Shown here piece after piece: positions 6,916 to 15,144 of a stretch of DNA of 21,943 nucleotides; positions within the stretch are counted from its first letter, which is position 1, and the number at the start of each line of letters is the position of its first letter. The notes beneath the pieces were generated by a model. That model saw only the letters and a program-made list of their open reading frames with translations, was not told the origin of the DNA and did no database searches. The position numbers were made by a program, and so were the translations under genes. Source of the DNA: SIG603 sp964370405 (GTDB lineage Bacteria > Bacillota > Clostridia > Oscillospirales > Acutalibacteraceae); contig CAYJJB010000032.1 in assembly GCA_964370405.1 (NCBI GenBank), forward strand, positions 1 to 21,943, read 5' to 3'.

Positions 6916-7482
6916 TTATTCTTCCTCTCTTTCAAAGCTTACAGGCAAATAAATTCTGCCAACACCCGCATCTGATATAATTTCAAACGCTACTTCATCA
7001 AAATATTCTTTAAATGACTCTACATCATCTAAAATTATGCCATTTACCTCAATTTCGTAAATCCCAGCACTTTCTATCATTACTTCTTGATTTTCATTCA
7101 CCCTATAAAGTGGGTTTGTTATGTCTTCTCCAAACCTTTCAAGATACTCTGATGTATAAAAAATAGTGCCTGCAAAACTTCTGGTATTTACATCTAAATT
7201 TTGAATTTTAAATGTGTAGGTAAAAAACTTTTCATCTTCAGAAATACTGCAATATGACTCTACAATTTTAAACTCTTCAGGCAAGTCCCTTTTACTTTGG
7301 TCAGAATCATAAGCAATCTCAAATGCATCTAAATTACCGCTAAGCTCTGCTGTGTCTATAGATGTACCGAAAAAAATTATGTAAACAATAAATCCTGCAA
7401 AGCAAATCATTGCCGCACCAAACAAAAAGCCTAAACCTATTAGCGCTTTAAATAAAATTGATTTCATCTTACTTTTCGTCAT
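6916..7482 (-). CDS. Hypothetical membrane-anchored protein between dehydratase and eda
   Basis: I do not recognise this 188-residue protein. It has a short basic head, one hydrophobic helix at about residues 12-38 (LFKALIGLGFLFGAAMICF), and an outer domain of about 145 residues rich in acidic and aromatic residues with predicted beta character. There is no lipobox cysteine and no conserved catalytic motif that I can see. The start ATG overlaps the dehydratase stop (ATGA), so translation is coupled; a GGAAGGTGGA site lies upstream, inside the dehydratase gene. A start at the second methionine (M6) is possible. Its place between two sugar-acid enzymes suggests nothing definite, since one-helix proteins of this type are common in clostridial operons. 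Confidence 0.72.
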   Translation of the reverse strand: MTKSKMKSILFKALIGLGFLFGAAMICFAGFIVYIIFFGTSIDTAELSGNLDAFEIAYDSDQSKRDLPEEFKIVESYCSISEDEKFFTYTFKIQNLDVNTRSFAGTIFYTSEYLERFGEDITNPLYRVNENQEVMIESAGIYEIEVNGIILDDVESFKEYFDEVAFEIISDAGVGRIYLPVSFEREEE

Positions 7483-9194
7483 TGCATATATCCACCTTCC
7501 ATAGGCGATTTTGCAAGTTTTGTATAAAGACTTAAGGCTCCTCTTTCGTATTTTGATTTTGGTTTTACCCAGCTTTTTGCTCTTTCATTTAAAACATCTT
7601 CAATTTCTTTTTCTGTCTTGTACTCGCCATCAATTCCGACAATTTCAAGTTTTCTGTTTGCGACATCAATTTTAATTAAATCATTTTCCAAAATTAACGC
7701 TATAGGCCCACCGTTTGCCGCCTCAGGTGATATATGCCCTATTGCAGGACCTTTACTTGCGCCTGAAAATCTGCCATCGGTAAGAAGTGCTATAGTTTTT
7801 GATAATTCTGGGTCTGAGGATATTGCTTCTGTTGTATAAAACATTTCAGGCATACCGCTTCCCATGGGGCCTTCGTACCTTATAATTACTGCATCTCCTG
7901 GCACAATTTTCTTGCTAAGTATCGCCGAAATTGCCTCTTCTTCACTGTCAAAAGGCCTTGCCTTAAGTACCGCATCATGCATCTCTTTTGGCGCAGCGCT
8001 ATGTTTAATCACACTGCCAAAAGGTGCTAAATTGCCTTTTAATATAGCAATAGTCCCGTCTTTTCCTATAGGATTTTCAATGCTTCTAATTATATCTGTG
8101 CTTTTAAGACCTGTTTTCTTTAAAAGTCTATCACAGTTTTCATAATAATCACTGTTTCTTAAATCTTCTAAATTTTCACCCAAAGTCTTGCCTGTAACTG
8201 TCATAACATCAAGGTGAAGCTTGTCCTTAATTTGCTCCATAACCATAGGCACGCCACCTGCATAATAAAAATACTCTGCTGGCCACTTGCCACTTGGTCT
8301 TATGTCAAGTAGATAGCTGGCACCTCTGTGCATTTCATCAAAAAGCTGGGCATCTAAATCAATTCCAAACTCTCTTGCTATTGCTGGTATATGTAAAAGA
8401 GTATTTGTAGAGCCTGAAATTGCAGCGTGAACCATAATCGCATTTTCAAAAGATTTCATAGTGACTATATCAGATGCCTTTAGCCCAATTTTCGAAAGCT
8501 TTGCCACTTGCTTACCAGCATTGTATGCGGCAGTTTTCAAATCTTCACAAGTTGATGGCATAAGCGCTGTACCTGGTAGCATAAGACCCAAAGCTTCTGC
8601 CATTATTTGCATTGTAGATGCAGTTCCCATGAAAGAACATGCTCCACATGATGGACAAGCATTGTGCTTATAATAATTAAATTTATCTAAATCTATTTCG
8701 CCTCGTTGATACATTGCACTGTATTTTCCAATTTGTTCTAGGGTTAAAAGATCAGGTCCTGCCTCCATTACACCGCCAGTTACAACAATTGACGGAATAT
8801 TAACACGACCTATAGCCATGAGCTGTGCTGGAACTGATTTATCACAACTTGAAATAAACACACCACCATCAAAACTTGTGGCATTTACATGTATCTCAAT
8901 CAAATTTGCTATGGTATCACGTGATACCATAGAGTAATTTATTCCGTCATGCCCCTGTGCCATACCATCGCAAATATCAGTTGCAAAATAAAGTGCAGGC
9001 TTTGCATTTTCTTTTATAATTGCAGCTTCTGCCTCTTTTGCAAGCTCTAAAAGGTGTGCACTGCCTGGATGACTTTGACCATATGTGCTCTCAATAATAA
9101 TTTGTGGTTTTTCAAGGTCTTCTACCGTCCAACCCATGCCCATTCTTAAAGGATCCATTTCAGGTGCAATTTTTCTAACTTCTTGACTTTTCAA
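7479..9194 (-). CDS. IlvD/Edd family dehydratase (dihydroxy-acid or sugar-acid dehydratase)
   Basis: This 571-residue iron-sulfur dehydratase removes water from a 2,3-dihydroxy acid to give a 2-keto acid. Family motifs are DICDGMAQGHDGINYS (73-88), SSCDKSVPAQLMA (115-127; C117 a cluster ligand and K119), the cysteine-rich CPSCGACSFMGTAST (180-194; C186 matches the known ligand), and LTDGRFSGASKGPAIGH near 472-488. At the site where [2Fe-2S] members have the ligand cysteine in TPCNxHL, this protein has HPGSAHL (G44), like the oxygen-sensitive [4Fe-4S] E. coli IlvD. Translation starts at a TTG (9194), eight bases after GGGGGA. No other ilv genes are near, while eda follows closely, so a sugar-acid substrate is more likely than branched-chain precursors. 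That choice is inference from context. Confidence 0.88.
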   Translation of the reverse strand: MKSQEVRKIAPEMDPLRMGMGWTVEDLEKPQIIIESTYGQSHPGSAHLLELAKEAEAAIIKENAKPALYFATDICDGMAQGHDGINYSMVSRDTIANLIEIHVNATSFDGGVFISSCDKSVPAQLMAIGRVNIPSIVVTGGVMEAGPDLLTLEQIGKYSAMYQRGEIDLDKFNYYKHNACPSCGACSFMGTASTMQIMAEALGLMLPGTALMPSTCEDLKTAAYNAGKQVAKLSKIGLKASDIVTMKSFENAIMVHAAISGSTNTLLHIPAIAREFGIDLDAQLFDEMHRGASYLLDIRPSGKWPAEYFYYAGGVPMVMEQIKDKLHLDVMTVTGKTLGENLEDLRNSDYYENCDRLLKKTGLKSTDIIRSIENPIGKDGTIAILKGNLAPFGSVIKHSAAPKEMHDAVLKARPFDSEEEAISAILSKKIVPGDAVIIRYEGPMGSGMPEMFYTTEAISSDPELSKTIALLTDGRFSGASKGPAIGHISPEAANGGPIALILENDLIKIDVANRKLEIVGIDGEYKTEKEIEDVLNERAKSWVKPKSKYERGALSLYTKLAKSPMEGGYMQ

Positions 9195-9237
9195 AATTTT
9201 TATCCCCCTTTTGTTTTGACTTTTTTATGGTTTCGCA

Positions 9238-10242
9238 TTATACTAGTTTAAACACCGCTTCGCAGTGACCCACCACTGTACCATTATCATTTCTAAGTTC
9301 GCCGCTGTGAAGTTTTGTAAGCCTATTTATTGTATCTTCATTTTTATATCCAATTTGATTAAATATCTCTTTTAAAATTATTGGCCACATAGCTTCTGAA
9401 CCGTCATTTATTTTAAATGATATTCCAATACCTTCTTTTTTAAGTGCAAGGCCGTATACTCCGTTTGCGCCACCTTTTGCAACTATATTATCATCATAAT
9501 TTATTACAGAGCACATATAATCTGTGCCACGCATCATTAAAGGATATTTATTAATTCTTGGAACGTATTTAATGCAGGCATCTCTTAATGCTTCATCCCT
9601 TAAATTTTCAGGACAGGCAAGATTTTTATAGGCTACTGCAATGTGTTTCATATCAACTGCAAAAACTGGCACTCCACAGCCGTCAAGCGCAATTTTAATA
9701 TCCTCCATAGGGAATTCTGACATAATGGAAAGTGTTCTTAAAATTTCTTGTTGGCAAGGGCTTTCAATTTTTCCATAATTTTCCACACTTCCAGTAAGCT
9801 CTTTTTGTAACATCATTAATGCTGAGTGTTTTCCACTGCAGTTGTGATATATCTTTTTAGGCTCTGTGCCCTCTTTTATTCTAATCTCATTTGCATAAAC
9901 GGCACCGGGCACTGTGGGCTTCATTGTTAAATCTTCAGGATTAATACTGGTCTTTTTAAATATTGAATTTAAAGCATCAACGTGAAACGGTTCTGCTAAA
10001 TGAGAACCTGAAAATATTGTGGTTTCTTCCTGTGTTAGTCCATATTTTTCATCAAGCCCTCTGGCAATTACCGGTAAAGCCTGTAAAGGTTTTGATGATG
10101 ACCTGAAAAACATAGGCACAAACGGGTCACCGACACTTGCTATTAAATTTGAATTTCTGTCTACAACGCAGATGTATCCATGATGGATAAGGTCTAGTGT
10201 ATCGCCTCGATACTCGTGGGTTAAAGGTTTAAAATTATGCAT
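9238..10242 (-). CDS. L-asparaginase, Rhizobium etli (ReAV/AnsA) type
   Basis: This 334-residue enzyme hydrolyses L-asparagine to aspartate and ammonia. It belongs to the thermolabile Rhizobium-type class, unrelated to E. coli AnsA/AnsB. The key residues fall at the same numbers as I recall for the R. etli enzyme: the SxxK pair S48-K51 in RSSSKPLQ, S80 in FSGSHLAE, zinc ligands C135 and K138 in HNCSGKHS, and C189 in DGCGVP. The lysine K256 in VAKGGANGVYG fits the remaining active-site lysine. There is no signal peptide, so it is cytosolic. The ATG at 10242 has a GGAG site about 12 bases upstream. It diverges from cutC and is followed after 43 bases, with no terminator, by the dehydratase. Some family members act on other compounds, but the full site is kept here. 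Confidence 0.88.
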   Translation of the reverse strand: MHNFKPLTHEYRGDTLDLIHHGYICVVDRNSNLIASVGDPFVPMFFRSSSKPLQALPVIARGLDEKYGLTQEETTIFSGSHLAEPFHVDALNSIFKKTSINPEDLTMKPTVPGAVYANEIRIKEGTEPKKIYHNCSGKHSALMMLQKELTGSVENYGKIESPCQQEILRTLSIMSEFPMEDIKIALDGCGVPVFAVDMKHIAVAYKNLACPENLRDEALRDACIKYVPRINKYPLMMRGTDYMCSVINYDDNIVAKGGANGVYGLALKKEGIGISFKINDGSEAMWPIILKEIFNQIGYKNEDTINRLTKLHSGELRNDNGTVVGHCEAVFKLV

Positions 10243-10273
10243 GCTATTTTATAACTCCATTTCAATTGTATGC

Positions 10274-10296
10274 TGCACGCTAAATTTTGTCGTGCA
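10274..10296. promoter_or_regulatory. Inverted repeat in the asparaginase-cutC divergent promoter region
   Basis: TGCACG (10274-10279) and CGTGCA (10291-10296) form perfect six-base arms around 11 bases. TATAAT-like boxes on the minus strand at 10298-10308 could serve the asparaginase gene, though their -35 matches are weak. It may be an operator, or the arms may be a hairpin in the asparaginase leader. Confidence 0.4.
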
Positions 10297-10338
10297 CATT
10301 ATATTATAACATTATTATTAAAAAAGGAAATACTTTTT

Positions 10339-11115
10339 ATGAATAAAAAAATAAAATATGAAGTTTGTTGTGGTAGCGCTGACGATGCTTATAATGCATA
10401 TCTTGGCGGTGCCGATAGAATTGAGCTAAATTCATCGCTCTTTTTAGGCGGACTTACACCAAGTTTCGGTATGCTTAAAGCAATACGAGAAAAAATTCCA
10501 ACTAAGATAATTAGTATGATTAGACCTAGAGAAGGTGGTTTTTGCTATACTGATTTAGAATATGAAACCATGAAACAAGACGCAGTGCACATGCTAAACT
10601 GCGGTGCAGACGGACTTGCTTTTGGTTTTCTAAGTGAAGATGGCAGTATAAATGAATTTAGAACACAGGAATTTGTTGAAATTTGCAAAGGAAAAGAGGC
10701 AGTTTTTCACAGAGCTTTAGATGTTACGCCTGATATTTATAAAGCTGTAGACACTCTTTATCATTTGGGAATTACACGAGTACTTACAAGCGGTGGAGAA
10801 CCCACAGCAGTTTTGGGCAGTAAGACTATTAAATCTTTAATTTCACAGTTTAATAATAAAATAGAAATTTTACCAGGCGGCGGACTGAATTCTTCTAATA
10901 TTTTAGAATTTATAAAAGAAACAAACGCCATGCAAATTCATTCCTCTGCTAGAAAAGAGCATATAGACAAAAGTGTTTTGCAGAATGAAAAAATTTTCTT
11001 TGGTGGAAATATTGATGGAAGGCATTTGCCTGAGCATATATATAAAATTACAGATAAAGACATGGTTTTAAACATGGTTAACACACTTAAAAAAGTAGGT
11101 GAAATTTATGAATAA
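10339..11115 (+). CDS. cutC: CutC family protein (copper homeostasis)
   Basis: This 258-residue TIM-barrel protein is of the CutC family, linked to copper tolerance in E. coli and present widely, though its enzyme activity is not settled. Family signatures are YEVCCGSADDAYNAYLGGADRIEL at the N-terminus with the GADRIELN strand, GGLTPSFG (about 33-40), MIRPREGGFCY (about 55-65), VFHRALD (about 120), and the phosphate-site-like loop LTSGGEPTAVLG. The chosen ATG (10339) lies 11 bases after AAAGG and starts MNKKIKYEVC; the in-frame upstream ATG at 10270 has no ribosome site and lies before the inverted repeat. The end overlaps the AAA protein start by eight bases, so the two are co-translated. 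Confidence 0.92.
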   Translation: MNKKIKYEVCCGSADDAYNAYLGGADRIELNSSLFLGGLTPSFGMLKAIREKIPTKIISMIRPREGGFCYTDLEYETMKQDAVHMLNCGADGLAFGFLSEDGSINEFRTQEFVEICKGKEAVFHRALDVTPDIYKAVDTLYHLGITRVLTSGGEPTAVLGSKTIKSLISQFNNKIEILPGGGLNSSNILEFIKETNAMQIHSSARKEHIDKSVLQNEKIFFGGNIDGRHLPEHIYKITDKDMVLNMVNTLKKVGEIYE

Positions 11116-13105
11116 TGATATAAGCAATATACTTGACTCGCTTTTTGGCTCATCCCAAAACACAGAAGGACAAAGCAAAATGGCACGTGAAGCGCAAGCT
11201 TTTTTAGACTCTTTAGAAGAAAGCAAAAATAGAAAACCAGATTCCTCTCAAACACTTTTAGAGCAGGCACAAAAAATGGAGGAGCTTAATAATTCTGCCA
11301 AAAAAGACCTTGATGAAATTTCTAAGAGGCTTGAAATTGACGGATTTGATAATGACTTTGAAAAAAAAGAGTTAAATAAAGAAAAAATTGATACTAACTC
11401 TATATTTAAAGCAGTATCAAAATCGGTAAATGAGGAAATTATTGGCCAAGAGGAGTTTGTTGCTGCACTTTTAAAAGCTTTCAAACGACCCATTATCATG
11501 GGAAAAAGCAAAGATTTACCCATGGGAAACATCATTATAAATGGAAAAAACGGAACAGGCAGACATTGTGCATTAAACTGCATAGTAAAAGCTCTGCATA
11601 AAGAAAAAGTTTTAACTTCACCAGAAATTTTCACAATAGACTTAGCACTCTACCAAAGCTCAGAGCAAAGCAAAGTATTCACACAAGATTTGTTTTCTGC
11701 ATTTTTCAGCACAAGTGCCGTAATAGTTTTTGAAAATTACGACAAGTGCCATAAATCACTTTTAACAAACTTATCAGAGCTTGTAAAGTCTGGTCAACTG
11801 CTACTTAACTCACGTTATACCATGCAAAAAGGCATGCTAATTGATGTTAACACAGCACTGGTTCCAAATGTAATAAGCAAAATAAACTGCAAAGCTCAGT
11901 ACCTGATATTTTTAAGCCATGATAGCAGTACAAAAATTGCTGATACTATGGGGGCTGGATTTATAGATAATATAGATGATATATGCACCACACAAAATTT
12001 CAGCGGTGACGCTCTTAATGAAATTGCAAAAATTAATTTTAAAAAATTCACAACCAAATGCAAAAATCTTTTAAACTTTACCATTGAGTGTAATGGTGAT
12101 ACACCTGAAATTTTCACAAGAGCTTTTAGCCTTACTAAGGGAGTCAACACTATAGTAGAGTTTTGCGATAAATGCTTTGACGCCTTGAGCAATTTAAAAC
12201 TAAATAGTGATTTAGAAGAAGCAAACTTAAACTGCATTCAAGCAGAAAATGAAATCATTTTCACATGTGGTAATGAAAAAATTTCAGTATCACTTGAAGA
12301 AAGTAGCGTAAACTTAGATGCCTTGGAAGAAATTAAAAGTTCACTAAATGAACTTGTAGGACTCTCAAACGTTAAAGAATATGTTTACTCTTTAGAAGAA
12401 AACTACAAGATACAACAGCTTAGAAAAGAACAGGGGCTTAAGTCAAGTGGCACATCTATGCACATGATTTTTACCGGAAATCCAGGCACTGGAAAAACCA
12501 CCATTGCAAGGCTAGTATCGAGATACCTTAAAAACATAGGTGTTTTAACAGGCGGCCAACTAATAGAAGTCACAAGAGCCGATTTAGTAGGGCGATATGT
12601 TGGACATACTGCCCCTCTTACAAACCAAGTAATAAACTCAGCAATAGGTGGTGTTTTGTTCATAGACGAGGCATATGCACTTTGTAGAGGTGAAAGTGAC
12701 AGCTTTGGCCTTGAGGCGGTCGATACACTGGTAAAAGGTATGGAGGATAACAGAGATAATTTAATTGTAATTTTGGCAGGTTATACAAATGAGATGAATG
12801 AGTTTTTAAAATCAAACTCTGGTCTTGTTTCAAGATTTCCAAATATTATAGAGTTTCCTGATTACACAGTTGAAGAGCTTTATAAAATTACTGAAATAAT
12901 TGTAAAAAGCAAAGGCTATGTACTTTCTGATGATTGCAAAGAAAAGCTTGTGTCTAAATATATTGAAATGAAAATTTCACCTGCAAGTGGAAACGGAAGA
13001 CTTGTAAGAAACCTTGTAGAAAGTGCAGTTTTAAATCAGTCTAAGCGACTAATTAAAGAAAAAAGTGATAAGTACGAAGTGCTTGTTGCAAGTGATTTTG
13101 ATTAA
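11108..13105 (+). CDS. Two-domain AAA protein with degenerate first ATPase domain and CbbX/SpoVK-type second domain
   Basis: This is a 665-residue protein. Residues 1-90 are charged and helical, possibly coiled coil. Residues about 100-260 resemble a Clp-type AAA domain (EEIIGQEEF, 110-118), but the Walker A reads NGKNGTGRH (145-153), with Arg-His in place of Lys-Thr/Ser. The Walker B region VIVFENYD lacks the Asp-Glu pair, so this domain probably cannot hydrolyse ATP. Residues about 410-660 are a complete CbbX/SpoVK-type AAA domain: Walker A GNPGTGKT (457-464), pore loop GRYVGHTA, Walker B VLFIDE (516-521), arginine finger in SRFPN, and sensor 2 GNGRLVRN. It is probably a hexameric remodelling ATPase of unknown target. 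The ATG (11108) overlaps cutC; an AGGTGA site precedes it. A long terminator follows. Confidence 0.86.
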   Translation: MNNDISNILDSLFGSSQNTEGQSKMAREAQAFLDSLEESKNRKPDSSQTLLEQAQKMEELNNSAKKDLDEISKRLEIDGFDNDFEKKELNKEKIDTNSIFKAVSKSVNEEIIGQEEFVAALLKAFKRPIIMGKSKDLPMGNIIINGKNGTGRHCALNCIVKALHKEKVLTSPEIFTIDLALYQSSEQSKVFTQDLFSAFFSTSAVIVFENYDKCHKSLLTNLSELVKSGQLLLNSRYTMQKGMLIDVNTALVPNVISKINCKAQYLIFLSHDSSTKIADTMGAGFIDNIDDICTTQNFSGDALNEIAKINFKKFTTKCKNLLNFTIECNGDTPEIFTRAFSLTKGVNTIVEFCDKCFDALSNLKLNSDLEEANLNCIQAENEIIFTCGNEKISVSLEESSVNLDALEEIKSSLNELVGLSNVKEYVYSLEENYKIQQLRKEQGLKSSGTSMHMIFTGNPGTGKTTIARLVSRYLKNIGVLTGGQLIEVTRADLVGRYVGHTAPLTNQVINSAIGGVLFIDEAYALCRGESDSFGLEAVDTLVKGMEDNRDNLIVILAGYTNEMNEFLKSNSGLVSRFPNIIEFPDYTVEELYKITEIIVKSKGYVLSDDCKEKLVSKYIEMKISPASGNGRLVRNLVESAVLNQSKRLIKEKSDKYEVLVASDFD

Positions 13106-13108
13106 AAT

Positions 13109-13154
13109 AAACAGTCTGTACCAAATGACTTTCACCATTTGGTACAGACTGTTT
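13109..13154. terminator. Bidirectional terminator with a 19-base-pair stem
   Basis: Perfect arms 13109-13127 and 13136-13154 surround an eight-base loop, with T runs on both strands. It separates the convergent AAA and DUF1648 genes, and the minus-strand stop lies at its edge. The stem is unusually long for a terminator of this size. Confidence 0.92.
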
Positions 13155-13610
13155 TTATTTATTATATTTCATCATCTTAATCGAATAATACGCTATACTT
13201 ACCATCATTATACCAATGTATGAGAAAGTCACAGCTACCGGCATTACTGTGCTAAACGCCGTAAGTATTGCAATTGTACTAAAAAATACTACTAACAAAA
13301 ACTTTAGATGTACCATCATATTTACTGTTATAGCTGCTACCATTGGGTTTTGATAGTCGGTTTTTACAAAAACACTTCTCTTCTTCCACATTTTCGGCTT
13401 TCTTTCTATAAACGATGTAAGAGCAAAGAGTACTAGAGCTATTAGGGGTAACATTATTATAGTCCATTTGTCACCATAACTTGTGACTTCGCCCTGAAAA
13501 TTTGTCTGCATTGGTATTTTTTCGGGTATATCGTTCCAGCGAACAAGAATTATAATCCACGTGGCAAGCATGGCCACAATCGCCAAAATATTCTTAATAA
13601 GTCTTAACAT
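13155..13610 (-). CDS. DUF1648 (SdpI N-terminal-like) membrane protein
   Basis: This 151-residue integral membrane protein has four hydrophobic segments at about 6-24, 48-64, 90-110 and 115-140. Between the first two lies the DUF1648 signature: DIPEKIPMQTNFQGEV and GDKW, the loop found at the start of SdpI-type immunity proteins and related membrane proteins. The SdpI domain itself is absent, so immunity to a killing peptide is not supported. The ATG at 13610 follows a GGGAGATGAG site and starts MLRLIKN; the upstream in-frame ATG (13625) would overlap the hydrolase gene and lacks a ribosome site. It is last in the SPFH operon, four bases after the hydrolase stop. Confidence 0.8.
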   Translation of the reverse strand: MLRLIKNILAIVAMLATWIIILVRWNDIPEKIPMQTNFQGEVTSYGDKWTIIMLPLIALVLFALTSFIERKPKMWKKRSVFVKTDYQNPMVAAITVNMMVHLKFLLVVFFSTIAILTAFSTVMPVAVTFSYIGIMMVSIAYYSIKMMKYNK

Positions 13611-13614
13611 AATC

Positions 13615-14955
13615 TCATCTCCCAATAAACTTTACTATGTCGTCTATTACATCAGAGCTTACCTCACCTTTGACTTCGTACTCACTTAAATCTTTCTTTC
13701 CGTTTGACTGCATCATTAGATGATTAAGTCCTTCATATAATTTCAATGTGACGTTGTCCCTGTCTTTTAAAGTTTCTTCCCATAACTTATAGTCGATATC
13801 GGCAAAAATTTGAAAGTCATCTTCTCCTTGAAGTACAAGTATTGGCAAACTTATTTCATTTATATAATTTTCGCCTGCATACTGTTTTGCGGATTTTTGA
13901 TACCCAGCAGGTAATGCTAAAAGAGTGATGTCATCTGCCACCTCTGTCATATCGCCACGCAAAATTTCTATATCTATTTCTACCTGTTCTAGTTCTTCCT
14001 CTATGATAGCCTCTATCTCTTCAGTATAAAGTCCTGTTCCAAAATCGTCTTTTATCGCCATATTTTGGCTGTACTGCACTTCATATAAAGGTCTTAACGT
14101 TCCTGCCATTGATATTATTCCTGCAAGGTAATCGTTTTCATACGCTATGTATGGCGTAAGCATTCCACCCAAGGAATGGCCTAAGACATATATATTTTCA
14201 TGGTCTACCCTAGCATCATTTTTAAGCAGGTCAAGCGCAAACTGAACATCCTCCAAAACTTCTTCATAAAAACCTACATTTTCTCCAAAGTCTGCTCCAT
14301 TATGCGCAAAAAACCTCTTGTCATATCTAAGGCTTGCTATCCCGTTTTCTGCTAAACCATGCGCAATATCTTTAAACGGTGTATTTTGATAAATTGTTTC
14401 ATTTTTATCGCTTTGACCAGAGCCATGTACAAGAAGCACCACAGGTGGATTTTCCACATCTTTAGGAAGAGTTAGAAGTCCGTCTAAAGGATACTCCTCA
14501 CCAACTGTCACACTCACTTCTTTTAAAACATCATTTTCCACTGCTTCATCTAAATTTTCATATGCAAAAAATATTCCTGCAATTTCACTATCTATATTAT
14601 AGGTCAAAGTAATTTTCAGTCCGCCATTTTCAAATTTTTCCACCACGGAGCAAGTGTAAAATTCTTCACTTACTCCGCCTGCAACATTTACATGCTCTAC
14701 ATAATTCCCAAGAGATGCCACGGTGTCTTCCCACACGGTTTTAAGTGCTGTTTCATCAAGTGATGCCGCCACTTCATCACTAAAATCCTTTGCGACATCG
14801 GCATACTCTTTGTTAATTAGATTTTGACTATGCTGTTTTGCAAGTTCAAAAGTTTCATTTTGGTCATATACTACCTCCACACTTGATGTTGTAGCACAGG
14901 AAATAAAGGTAAAAATGGTCGCAAGTATAACGCCAAAAAATAATATTCTTTTCAT
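13615..14955 (-). CDS. Lipoprotein alpha/beta hydrolase with N-terminal DUF3887-like domain
   Basis: This is a 446-residue exported lipoprotein. The signal peptide MKRILFFGVILATIFTFIS ends at a lipobox with C20 (FISC). Residues about 30-150 look like the DUF3887 domain often found before such hydrolases (AKQHSQNLINKEY, ALKTVWEDTVASLG). Residues 155-446 are an alpha/beta hydrolase: LLVHGSGQSDKN near 174-185, nucleophile S261 in LGHSLGG, acid D379 or D380 in QGEDDF, and H412 in GLNHLM. It acts on the outer face of the membrane on an unknown ester or peptide substrate. Its ATG lies one base after the preceding stop with an AGGGGA site inside that gene. An acidic insert at about 310-345 (EEIEAIIEEELEQVE) may be the lid. 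Confidence 0.86.
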   Translation of the reverse strand: MKRILFFGVILATIFTFISCATTSSVEVVYDQNETFELAKQHSQNLINKEYADVAKDFSDEVAASLDETALKTVWEDTVASLGNYVEHVNVAGGVSEEFYTCSVVEKFENGGLKITLTYNIDSEIAGIFFAYENLDEAVENDVLKEVSVTVGEEYPLDGLLTLPKDVENPPVVLLVHGSGQSDKNETIYQNTPFKDIAHGLAENGIASLRYDKRFFAHNGADFGENVGFYEEVLEDVQFALDLLKNDARVDHENIYVLGHSLGGMLTPYIAYENDYLAGIISMAGTLRPLYEVQYSQNMAIKDDFGTGLYTEEIEAIIEEELEQVEIDIEILRGDMTEVADDITLLALPAGYQKSAKQYAGENYINEISLPILVLQGEDDFQIFADIDYKLWEETLKDRDNVTLKLYEGLNHLMMQSNGKKDLSEYEVKGEVSSDVIDDIVKFIGR

Positions 14956-14956
14956 T

Positions 14957-15139
14957 TTATTCCCCTAAATTCTCGTTATCCTTTTTACTGCCTTTTTTTC
15001 GCTTTTTCACACATTCGGTGAGCAGATACTCTATCTGACCATTTACAGAGCGAAAATCATCTTCTGCCCAAGCCATAATCTCGTCATAAAGCTTTTTTGA
15101 AAGGCGTAAAGGAATTTGTTTTTTTTGATTATCTGCCAT
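14957..15139 (-). CDS. Arc-like ribbon-helix-helix DNA-binding protein
   Basis: This 60-residue protein matches the Arc-type ribbon-helix-helix fold: the beta strand KQIPLRLSKKLYDEI contacts DNA, and FRSVNGQIEYLLTECV forms the second helix of the dimer. The lysine-rich tail (KKRKKGSKK) could add DNA contacts. It sits five bases after the SPFH gene, with only a weak GGGAAG site 15 bases away, so translation is probably coupled to the upstream gene. Since it is encoded within the SPFH operon, it may regulate that promoter, where direct repeats overlap the -10. No toxin-like partner is next to it: its neighbours are a 345-residue membrane protein and a 446-residue lipoprotein. Confidence 0.82.
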   Translation of the reverse strand: MADNQKKQIPLRLSKKLYDEIMAWAEDDFRSVNGQIEYLLTECVKKRKKGSKKDNENLGE

Positions 15140-15144
15140 AATAA

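Noticed and set aside
9226..9240. TATAAT-like sequence at the asparaginase stop as a separate dehydratase promoter
   Set aside because: No acceptable -35 lies 16-18 bases upstream, so I kept the genes in one operon.
13155..13610. SdpI immunity protein
   Set aside because: Only the DUF1648 part is present; the SdpI domain is missing and no killing-peptide genes are near.
14957..15139. Ribbon-helix-helix protein as the antitoxin of a toxin-antitoxin pair
   Set aside because: Neither neighbour looks like a toxin: one is an SPFH membrane protein and the other a large lipoprotein hydrolase.
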